A stretch of DNA of 6,526 bases, taken from Methanosaeta sp. UBA80 (GTDB lineage Archaea; Halobacteriota; Methanosarcinia; Methanotrichales; Methanotrichaceae). The notes under the pieces are model-generated. The model was not told the origin of the DNA. It saw only the letters and a program-made list of their open reading frames with translations, and searched no databases. Below are positions 1 through 5,020 of this stretch, one piece after another. Position 1 is the first letter of the stretch; the number at the start of each line of letters is the position of its first letter. The translations under genes were made by a program, and so were the position numbers. The stretch covers positions 4,549 to 11,074 of the forward strand of contig DAWB01000052.1 of assembly GCA_002505805.1 (NCBI GenBank), read 5' to 3'.

Positions 1-31
1 CCGACTTGCCTCATGGACTTGCTCTTTGGGC

Positions 32-39
32 TATTTAAA
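32..39 (-). promoter_or_regulatory. Possible TATA box for a gene leaving the left edge
   Basis: On the minus strand the octamer TTTAAATA is identical to the box used by the 550-1707 gene. An ATG on the minus strand lies at 14-12, about 22 bases from the box centre, which is where an archaeal leaderless transcript would start. Only four codons (M R Q V) remain before the window ends, so the downstream gene cannot be identified. The octamer also overlaps a minus-strand stop codon (37-35). Confidence 0.3.
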
Positions 40-94
40 TTCTCTGTTTGTCGCTTGCTCCGAACGTCTGCTGCTCCTCCCGAAGAGACTTATT

Positions 95-160
95 TGATGC
101 CAGCTGCCTCGCGATGTCATGCTCTTGCATCCGCAATGCCGTTCGGCAGTGCTGGCATCA
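95..160. repeat. Long imperfect inverted repeat (hairpin)
   Basis: The arm TGATGCCAGC (95-104) is perfectly complementary to GCTGGCATCA (151-160). The stem continues with TGCC (105-108) pairing with GGCA (145-148), leaving a two-base bulge (GT, 149-150). The loop is 36 bases and contains a minor 4-bp stem (GCAT/ATGC). It could be a structured RNA, a REP-like element, or a chance structure within decayed coding sequence. No T-tract follows on either strand, so it is not an obvious terminator. Confidence 0.55.
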
Positions 161-500
161 CAGCTGAAAGCCTATCGCGAAATCTCATAGAAAGACAAGC
201 TGCTGAAAACATTGCCAGCCACTCCTGAGAGGATAGTCCAGGACCACAGGGACGTTTCTCCTCCATCTAAACTATCTTCTTCCACCGCATTTTCAGCCTG
301 GGCGGCCGGGGACCATTATTGTCCTCGTCCTGCAATGCCACCCGCACTCTAATCAGGCTGAAAGACCACGATTGCGTTTAGCTGATGTCTGTATGAGTCA
401 CTAGAGCATGTCAATGCTTGCCGGCAAAGATCCGGGTAGTGCGGCTTGAATGTACATTGATTTCATCTGATTTCCATTCATAATGAGCATCCAGAACGAA

Positions 501-508
501 TTTAAATA
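501..508 (+). promoter_or_regulatory. TATA box of the 550-1707 gene
   Basis: TTTAAATA matches the archaeal TATA consensus. Its centre is about 26 bases upstream of position 530, giving a predicted transcription start near 529-532 and a leader of about 20 bases, enough to include the Shine-Dalgarno-like sequence at 535-541. A palindrome at 512-528 lies between the box and the predicted start. Confidence 0.7.
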
Positions 509-511
509 GTT

Positions 512-528
512 TAGAGACATATTCTCTA
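512..528. promoter_or_regulatory. 17-bp palindrome, candidate operator
   Basis: TAGAGA and TCTCTA form a perfect 6-bp inverted repeat around the spacer CATAT. The site begins four bases downstream of the TATA box (501-508) and ends next to the predicted transcription start, so a bound protein would block the polymerase or the preinitiation complex. This is the geometry of an archaeal repressor operator. The binding protein is unknown, and the site is not repeated elsewhere in the window. Confidence 0.45.
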
Positions 529-534
529 TTAATT

Positions 535-541
535 GGAGAGG
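535..541 (+). promoter_or_regulatory. Shine-Dalgarno-like sequence fixing the start at 550
   Basis: GGAGAGG lies eight bases before the ATG at 550. It is an imperfect match to the anti-Shine-Dalgarno of archaeal 16S rRNA. Together with the TATA box 42 bases upstream of the ATG, it supports 550 as the true start. Confidence 0.6.
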
Positions 542-549
542 ATTATCCT

Positions 550-1707
550 ATGGTCTCTGAAGAGATTTGGTTTTCGCAAAGGGAAAGGATTTACAGTATC
601 GTTAAAGGCAAGATAGAATGGACCGACCAGAAAAAGATCTGGAATTGGGATCGTTGTACGGTATCCCTTGTGAGAACACCCGCTTACATGGAGGGCTCAT
701 CCGCCAAGAAGCTCAGAATTGTGGTGAGGAGCAACTCCAATCAGAATCAGACCAGCATAAAGGTCAACCGGCCCATGAATCTGAGATTCATGCTCGGCTT
801 TGATATCGAAAAGGTAGGCGAAATAAAATGCGAAAAGCCCGATCCGGAGATGCACTCCAAAAGAAGTTCCGAAATATGGACAGGTCCAAAAGAGAGATGG
901 ATTTTTCAGCTTGATGAAGACTACTGGATATGGTGCTGGAAAGAGGACGGCGTTGAATTAAGCTCAACCAATATTTACCGGATTCACCAGGATATTTGCC
1001 ACCATCTCTCAAACCCCGGCACGGACAGCTTCGACCAGATATTTAGATTAGAGGAGAAAAGTACCAGCGATGGTATTGTTCTGAGCCATCTCCGGTCTGC
1101 TGATGCCAAAAAGGAGAGTATAGTTCCGGTTATTTATCAACCTGCCGTGGATGGCCTCAAGAACTTTGTTCGTGAGGTTCACTGCAATCAGAAAGAGATA
1201 GATGATGACATATCCGAGGTGGAGGTCACCCTGGTATTCAACGACGAAGAATTGCGAGATAACTCAATTTTAGATGATACATACAGGCGTCTACGGGCCA
1301 TTCGCTATAATCGAACCAGCGATGTGGAGACATTCAAGATAAGAATAAACAGAAAGGACCGGAGCAAGAGCTGTTTTATCTTTAAGAATATCTACAGCAT
1401 CATAGATGGAAAGCGCTACGGACTGAACCAAGATTCCATTCATGGAGACCCTGATCCGGATAATGATATCGAGCATGAAATCGCTTACTATTTCGTCGAT
1501 TACAACCATCCTATCGTGTTTATAAACACATCCAACCATGCCATGGCCGAGCATGATGCAAACAGAGATTTATGGAAATGGGAGTATTTGCCGGGTGTTA
1601 TGGACTCGCCAGTATCTTTAGGCAGCAAATCCCGGGAGAAGATCGATAAAGAATACATCGAGGTGCCTCATTTGCTGAAAGAGGTTAAGAAGACTAAGCA
1701 TATTTAA
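550..1707 (+). CDS. Orphan soluble protein of unknown function, 385 aa
   Basis: I do not recognise this protein and assign no function. It has no signal peptide and no transmembrane segment, so it is probably cytoplasmic. The N-terminal half is rich in tryptophan (residues 24, 31, 33, 110, 117, 126, 128, 130) and alternates beta-like stretches with charged loops. A charged middle section (about 205-280) includes a Glu/Asp-rich beta segment (216-240). An acidic stretch at 298-310 (HGDPDPDNDIEHE) could bind a metal, but this is speculative. It is followed by the most distinctive segment, 320-347, containing FINTSNHAMAEHD and LWKWEYLP, which reads like a conserved core. The C-terminus is basic. 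The gene has its own TATA box, candidate operator and Shine-Dalgarno, stands alone, and converges on the minus-strand gene ending at 1790. Its composition is more AT-rich than nadE, consistent with an accessory gene but not proof of transfer. Confidence 0.85.
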   Translation: MVSEEIWFSQRERIYSIVKGKIEWTDQKKIWNWDRCTVSLVRTPAYMEGSSAKKLRIVVRSNSNQNQTSIKVNRPMNLRFMLGFDIEKVGEIKCEKPDPEMHSKRSSEIWTGPKERWIFQLDEDYWIWCWKEDGVELSSTNIYRIHQDICHHLSNPGTDSFDQIFRLEEKSTSDGIVLSHLRSADAKKESIVPVIYQPAVDGLKNFVREVHCNQKEIDDDISEVEVTLVFNDEELRDNSILDDTYRRLRAIRYNRTSDVETFKIRINRKDRSKSCFIFKNIYSIIDGKRYGLNQDSIHGDPDPDNDIEHEIAYYFVDYNHPIVFINTSNHAMAEHDANRDLWKWEYLPGVMDSPVSLGSKSREKIDKEYIEVPHLLKEVKKTKHI

Positions 1708-1789
1708 GTCGGCAGGCATCGGTCACCGGTCAGGCTGATCCGAGAATCGCATAGGTCGAAGCCCAAGAATCCGGAATTATTGAGATGGT

Positions 1790-2485
1790 CTATTTGGCGG
1801 AGCCAATCCCGCCTTTTCCCATCTGCCTTCTTCTATCCACATTCAGGCTTAGAGAATATGTCTCTTCTTTTCCGTCTTCCTGGATATTCAGCTCACCCTC
1901 GCCAATTATCTTGCCACCTGATGGAGATACTGCCAGGAATATACTTCCCAGTGCAGTAGGGTCATCGGGAGGCGTCCGAGTGATATCGGCCAGATCAGCA
2001 GTTATAGTCGAATTGTTATTGTCTGTGGTGATGGCGATATTTATTAGCGGATACATGCTGCGATCCAGGATCATACTGCCTCGAAAGGCTTTCTCACCTG
2101 CCTCTTCTCCTTTGCTCAGGATGTCGCTTCTTATCTCTTCCAGGCTCTTATTGGAGGAGAGGAGATCTCTGATCTGCCTCGGCTGCATAGGCATAATGGC
2201 CTCGATCTTCAGCCGGAGATTATGGGACTCATTGCCCTTCAAGGCCTTCCCATGCCCGCTGTAAAGGACCTCCAGGGGAACGCCCATGGGAAAGCCCTCA
2301 TTCTGGGGCGGCATCATTTCGCATTGCAGATTCATGCCCATCCTGCATAGCGGGGCAAATCCCCGGGCGGGCTCTATGCCATTGGGCTCTCCATCGGGCT
2401 GGGCCAGGGCCATGCCGCAGATTCCCGCCATAAGCGAGATCGCCAGCCATATGCTCAAAGTGTTTATGCCAATCTCCTTCATCAT
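1790..2485 (-). CDS. Secreted protein of unknown function, 231 aa
   Basis: A Sec-type signal peptide is clear: a short N-terminus with one Lys, a hydrophobic core at about 8-26, and an ALA cleavage motif before Q29. The mature part begins with a Pro/Gly/Met-rich stretch containing two cysteines (47 and 55), which may form a disulfide. A helical segment (about 100-135) contains NKSLEEIR, matching the sequon motif repeated in the neighbouring secreted protein. A beta-rich C-terminal half (138-217) starts at GSMILDRSMYPLINIAI. Potential N-glycosylation sequons are N85, N112 and N158. There is no second membrane segment, so the protein is exported and either soluble or surface-associated. Two in-frame ATGs (2485 and 2482) are possible starts; AGGCGG (2494-2489) is a weak ribosome binding site six bases before the second. 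Tandem TATA boxes upstream and a terminator after the preceding gene suggest independent transcription. The family is not known to me. Confidence 0.8.
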   Translation of the reverse strand: MMKEIGINTLSIWLAISLMAGICGMALAQPDGEPNGIEPARGFAPLCRMGMNLQCEMMPPQNEGFPMGVPLEVLYSGHGKALKGNESHNLRLKIEAIMPMQPRQIRDLLSSNKSLEEIRSDILSKGEEAGEKAFRGSMILDRSMYPLINIAITTDNNNSTITADLADITRTPPDDPTALGSIFLAVSPSGGKIIGEGELNIQEDGKEETYSLSLNVDRRRQMGKGGIGSAK

Positions 2486-2534
2486 TGTCCGCCTGCCCTG
2501 GGAGCAGTCTCTCTCCTCAGAATCATATTCCAGC

Positions 2535-2566
2535 TTATAAAACAGATGCGCCTCTCAGTTATAAAA
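2535..2566 (-). promoter_or_regulatory. Two identical TATA boxes upstream of the 1790-2485 gene
   Basis: The minus-strand octamer TTTTATAA occurs at 2542-2535 and again at 2566-2559, exactly 24 bases apart. The nearer box predicts a start near 2513 and a leader of about 28 bases. The farther one predicts a start near 2537, inside the nearer box. Either could drive the gene, and use of both would give alternative starts. Confidence 0.55.
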
Positions 2567-2584
2567 TTATCCAGATAATGCTGA

Positions 2585-2622
2585 ATTGAAAGAATAAAGG
2601 GGCCGGCCTGGATATGGCCGGC
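2585..2622 (-). terminator. Hairpin plus T-rich tail ending the 2680-3381 transcript
   Basis: Arms GCCGGCC (2602-2608) and GGCCGGC (2616-2622) form a perfect 7-bp GC-only stem with a 7-base loop. On the minus strand the stem is followed by CCCTTTATTCTTTC. It lies about 58 bases after the stop codon of the 2680-3381 gene and before the TATA boxes of the next gene, where a terminator would separate the two units. The T-rich tail is the more relevant element for archaeal termination. Confidence 0.6.
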
Positions 2623-2679
2623 ACCCATATCTTTGGTTTTATGTTGGAGGGGAACAATCATTGCAGATCTTGGGGCTAA

Positions 2680-3381
2680 TCATGCAACAGGCTCAGGCCT
2701 GACCGCTGCCAGGCCCAAGATCCCGGCCATCTCCTGCCTCTTCCCGTTCTCTTCTCTCAACTCGGAGAGAGTCATTTTCTCCCTCTTCTGCATCCTTTCC
2801 AGCTCAAGCTGCTTGATCTGGGAGAGGGTCATATTGTCCAGCTCCTGCATTTTGGTCTGGATCAGATCTCTGACCTGGGCGACGGTCATATTGGAGAGGT
2901 CTTCCAGATCCATGTCGTCCATCAGCAAGGTGGCCGGATTGCCTCTCATCCTACCCATACCATCATCAGAACCAACTCCCTGGCATCGTCCTGATTGGAA
3001 GCTATCTCTTCCCATCATCTGGCCATTGGGTCCATTTCCATCCATCTGGCCTTTTGGTCCATTTCCACCCATCATCTGGCCATTGGGCCCATTTCCACCC
3101 ATCTGGCCTTTTGTTCCCCTGCAGTACTGGCTGCAGTTCCGATCTCCTGCCTGACAGAACTGGCTCTGGTTCATGGCCTCCATTTTCATCTCTCTAAGCT
3201 CGCCCAGAGTCATATTATCCAGCTCTTCCGGGGTGAGATTATTCTTCAGGTCAAACATAGCTCCATGCCCGGCACGGCCGGAGCCGTCGCCCAAAGGCAT
3301 GGACAGAGCCGGAACTGCCAGAAGGCAGACAGCGGCAAGGGCAATCAGAGCCACCTTGCCAGAGATCCTTGTCTTTTTCAT
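2680..3381 (-). CDS. Secreted sequon-repeat protein with Gly/Asn/Met-rich repeats, 233 aa
   Basis: The signal peptide has a basic N-terminus (KKTR), a hydrophobic core at about 9-26 and a likely cleavage after ALS (residue 27). The mature protein contains four copies of a helical unit of about 17 residues with the core [DS]NMT[LV]xxx[RK]: starts near 54, 162, 181 and 200. The first three carry an NMT glycosylation sequon; the fourth has KMT. Between copies 1 and 2 lies a four-cysteine region (76, 83, 87, 133) enclosing a 10-residue repeat, GQMMGGNGPN and variants (92-123). Further sequons are N48, N71 and N82. The start is fixed by GAGGTTG (3395-3389), seven bases before the ATG. It is an extracellular or surface protein, probably glycosylated; its function is unknown. 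The tandem DNA repeat may vary between strains. I see no convincing TATA box close to the start; a weak TTTATCC near 3474-3468 would imply a leader of about 65 bases. Confidence 0.8.
   Translation of the reverse strand: MKKTRISGKVALIALAAVCLLAVPALSMPLGDGSGRAGHGAMFDLKNNLTPEELDNMTLGELREMKMEAMNQSQFCQAGDRNCSQYCRGTKGQMGGNGPNGQMMGGNGPKGQMDGNGPNGQMMGRDSFQSGRCQGVGSDDGMGRMRGNPATLLMDDMDLEDLSNMTVAQVRDLIQTKMQELDNMTLSQIKQLELERMQKREKMTLSELREENGKRQEMAGILGLAAVRPEPVA
3011..3124. repeat. 57-bp tandem repeat inside the secreted protein gene
   Basis: Two units of 57 bases lie head to tail: 3011-3067 and 3068-3124. Each is built of a 30-base subunit (CCCATCATCTGGCCATTGGG followed by a related 10 bases) and a 27-base subunit starting CCATCTGGCCTTTTG. 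The two 30-base subunits differ at a single base (3031 versus 3088). The second 27-base subunit diverges after about 3113. On the minus strand they encode GNGPNGQMMG and GNGPKGQMD-type repeats. Near-identity at the DNA level points to recent duplication. Confidence 0.85.
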
Positions 3382-3388
3382 CTTTAAT

Positions 3389-3395
3389 CAACCTC
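3389..3395 (-). promoter_or_regulatory. Shine-Dalgarno of the 2680-3381 gene
   Basis: GAGGTTG on the minus strand lies seven bases before the ATG at 3381 and closely matches the anti-Shine-Dalgarno complement. It is the strongest ribosome binding site in the window and decides this start. Confidence 0.7.
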
Positions 3396-3553
3396 AATAT
3401 TTCTTATGCTTCAATAAATCCCACTCGTTCTACCCGTTCTCTGAATCCGGCCGCAATTCCGCCCGCCGGATAAACAATCTACATCGGAACGATAGAAAAG
3501 ACAAGAGCCGAACGAACCATATCTGCTACAGGCCCCGCCCCATTCCTCTGGAC

Positions 3554-3580
3554 AAAAAAGGTTTAGGAACGTTCCTTTTT
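3554..3580 (-). terminator. Inverted repeat overlapping the stop codon, T-tract terminator
   Basis: On the minus strand AAAAAGG (3580-3574) pairs with CCTTTTT (3561-3555), and the run continues to six T. Nested in the left half is the perfect palindrome GGAACGTTCC (3566-3575), an alternative short hairpin. The TAA stop of the 3563-4909 gene (3565-3563) sits inside the structure, so the last codons and the terminator share sequence. The T run at 3559-3554 directly after the stop is what an archaeal terminator would need. Confidence 0.5.
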
Positions 3581-4909
3581 CGATAAAAACCATTCAGAAA
3601 GTTCTATTATGTTAGTTCTGCCCCACTCTTTCTTGATTACCAGCTTACGCCTCTCTAGTGAAATTAAAATCCCCGTCAACGATGATTTGGGCGTTCCCGT
3701 TTCATAGCGGATCTCTGCCTGGGTCATTCTGCCGCCATGGGTGATCAATGTGTTCATCACCGCATTCTCCCTGGCAGTCAGAGTCTGCATGACCGCCTCC
3801 ATCTCCGAGGTTACAGCTATCTTTTTTTCGGGCGGCATAGCCCCAGACTCTTCCTGAGAAGAAGGCTGCGCTGCATCATCCTCATCCCTTTTCGAATCCT
3901 GGGGCAGAGAAGGGGCGGAAAGTGCAGCATATTCCTGGGATCGGGACGGCGCATCGGAATCGGATGGCGTTGTCGGTGCGGTGGAGACGGTATCATCAGG
4001 GGCCGATTCGATGGAGTTAGAGGCGGCCTCTTCCTCACGGCCGGGGATGGCCATATCTCCGGGAGAAGAATCCTCTGGATCAGAGACATGCTGCATTGAG
4101 GGAGCTTGTGCCGAGGACGGGACGGGAGATGTTTCCTTCCAGCCACGGGACTCATCACTTTGAGCGGAAGTCTCCTTTTCAGCGCTGTAAGGCCCTTCTT
4201 CATAATCCATATCGCCTCCCTCCGGCTTTATTGCAGCCGGCTTAACTCTTCCATGCGGGCTGCGTCTCTTTTTCTGCAGGAAGATGGCCAGGCCGAATCC
4301 TGCAATCATAAGAGCAGCCGCTATGATCAGCACAGTCAAGGCCGTTCCCTGACCCGGATATCCGGGTGGTGGTAGCAGAAGCTGGCTATTGCCGTTGGAG
4401 GCCAGAGGCTGGCGATACTGAATGGATATGCGGGGATCTGAGAGATCCCAGCCCTGCACATCAGCTACCAGCGACTCATTTGAAGCCGATAGAAGATAGC
4501 TTAGACCATGGGAGATATTTATCTCGCCCAGGCTGGTCTCGCTTGGCAGGTAGAAGGTGACCCGATAATCATCGAAGTCTCCCCTGGAATCAAAGTGCAA
4601 GGTCCAGAGATCGCCTTCTTTGGCCGTGAGGCCGGCAGTCAGGGCATAGAGTTGGTGGGAATCATTCTCTAACTGAAATTGAGAGCCCTGGAGAAAGTCG
4701 AGGCCGCTGATGCTCTCCGCATAACCGGTTATCAGGGCTTTGCCCGAGCTGTCCAGATAAACATTGAGGGTCAGGCTCTGGCCGGAGGTGGCATCAGAGG
4801 GGATTTCGGAAGCATTGGCCTGCGGGAGGAGAATCGAAACGAGGAAGATGAGTAGGAGGGCTGCTCTGCCCATGCTTTCCCCCATATTGCTGCAGCCCTT
4901 TGCCATCAT
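3563..4909 (-). CDS. Membrane-anchored winged-helix regulator-like protein, 448 aa
   Basis: Domains in order: signal peptide (about 1-33, core LLLIFLVSILL, cleavage after ANA); a beta-rich extracellular domain (about 40-170) with sequons N131 and N144; a single transmembrane helix (about 189-211) followed by KKRR, placing the rest in the cytoplasm; a long Ser/Pro/Asp/Glu-rich disordered linker (about 220-365); and a C-terminal winged-helix domain (about 370-445). In the last, TARENAVMNTLITHGGRMTQAEI, TGTPKSSLTGILISLERRKLV and the wing IKKEWGRTNIIELS fit the MarR/HTH class of archaeal domain. The layout matches archaeal proteins annotated as membrane-associated HTH regulators, so I infer a one-component sensor that binds DNA from the membrane or after proteolytic release; the ligand is unknown. 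A near-perfect TATA box lies 27-34 bases upstream and no ribosome binding site is seen, so the mRNA is probably leaderless. Starts at 4906, or at internal Met9 or Met13, are possible. The start region holds a 14-bp palindrome. Confidence 0.85.
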   Translation of the reverse strand: MMAKGCSNMGESMGRAALLLIFLVSILLPQANASEIPSDATSGQSLTLNVYLDSSGKALITGYAESISGLDFLQGSQFQLENDSHQLYALTAGLTAKEGDLWTLHFDSRGDFDDYRVTFYLPSETSLGEINISHGLSYLLSASNESLVADVQGWDLSDPRISIQYRQPLASNGNSQLLLPPPGYPGQGTALTVLIIAAALMIAGFGLAIFLQKKRRSPHGRVKPAAIKPEGGDMDYEEGPYSAEKETSAQSDESRGWKETSPVPSSAQAPSMQHVSDPEDSSPGDMAIPGREEEAASNSIESAPDDTVSTAPTTPSDSDAPSRSQEYAALSAPSLPQDSKRDEDDAAQPSSQEESGAMPPEKKIAVTSEMEAVMQTLTARENAVMNTLITHGGRMTQAEIRYETGTPKSSLTGILISLERRKLVIKKEWGRTNIIELSEWFLSKKERS

Positions 4910-4912
4910 AGC

Positions 4913-4926
4913 ATAAACCGGTTTAT
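4913..4926. promoter_or_regulatory. Perfect 14-bp palindrome, candidate operator
   Basis: ATAAACCGGTTTAT is a perfect 14-bp palindrome lying between the TATA box (4943-4936) and the ATG at 4909, covering the predicted transcription start. A bound dimer would block initiation. The gene product carries a winged-helix domain, so autoregulation is a natural hypothesis, but nothing in the sequence identifies the binding protein. Confidence 0.5.
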
Positions 4927-4935
4927 TGTTGAATC

Positions 4936-4943
4936 TATATAAA
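4936..4943 (-). promoter_or_regulatory. TATA box of the 3563-4909 gene
   Basis: TTTATATA on the minus strand is a consensus archaeal TATA box. Its centre lies about 30 bases before the ATG at 4909, so transcription should start near 4912-4917, giving a leader of a few bases at most. No Shine-Dalgarno fits in that space, consistent with leaderless translation. Confidence 0.8.
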
Positions 4944-4970
4944 CGAGACTGAAAATTAAGCCGGGTCGGG

Positions 4971-4985
4971 CCATAAAAAGAGAAA
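4971..4985 (-). terminator. T-rich tract downstream of nadE
   Basis: Minus-strand TTTCTCTTTTTATGG begins 36 bases after the nadE stop codon. There is no clear hairpin before it, but archaeal termination can rely on T-rich tracts alone. It lies upstream of the TATA box of the next gene, as expected if nadE is a separate unit. Confidence 0.35.
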
Positions 4986-5020
4986 GCAGATATCGATTGG
5001 AACGCTCATGGATGGATCTG

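Larger units (their letters stand above)
1..545. other. Upstream region with no convincing gene; possible decayed coding sequence
   Basis: No reading frame here has the marks of an intact gene. On the minus strand, three short frames read as plausible protein but are each broken by stops and lie in different frames: 315-172 (47 codons, ending FYEISR), about 382-267 (ending RWKKIV), and 130-35 (31 codons from ATG, starting MQEHDIARQL). They could be a frameshifted remnant of one gene, or chance. The plus-strand frame 13-228 lacks a promoter and a ribosome binding site and was not accepted. The region also holds a long imperfect hairpin (95-160), a minus-strand TATA-like octamer (32-39), and at its right end the promoter of the 550-1707 gene. 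I see no tRNA, rRNA, CRISPR or insertion-sequence ends. Confidence 0.5.

Noticed and set aside
13..228. 71-residue plus-strand ORF
   Set aside because: It has no Shine-Dalgarno or TATA box, and its composition is not protein-like. The minus strand reads better in the same region.
1708..1789. Terminator between the converging genes
   Set aside because: The gap holds the direct repeat GGTCA-CC-GGTCA and an ACCGGT palindrome, but no stable hairpin with a T-tract on either strand.
1785..2264. 159-residue plus-strand ORF
   Set aside because: It lies antisense to the secreted protein gene at 1790-2485, which has a signal peptide, TATA boxes and sequons. The plus frame is a shadow.
3011..3124. CRISPR-like array
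   Set aside because: The units are contiguous with no unique spacers, and they encode an in-frame protein repeat.
2633..3154. 173-residue plus-strand ORF with IWPLGPFPP repeats
   Set aside because: Its repeats are only the antisense reading of the 57-bp tandem repeat in the 2680-3381 gene, which has a strong Shine-Dalgarno and a signal peptide.
3411..3593. 60-residue minus-strand ORF overlapping the end of the membrane regulator gene
   Set aside because: It overlaps the regulator's coding end and terminator structure, has no ribosome binding site, and its Cys/Gly/Arg-rich composition looks random.
3817..4203. 128-residue minus-strand ORF within the linker of the membrane protein
   Set aside because: It is an out-of-frame reading of a low-complexity Ser/Pro/Glu segment and lacks its own signals.
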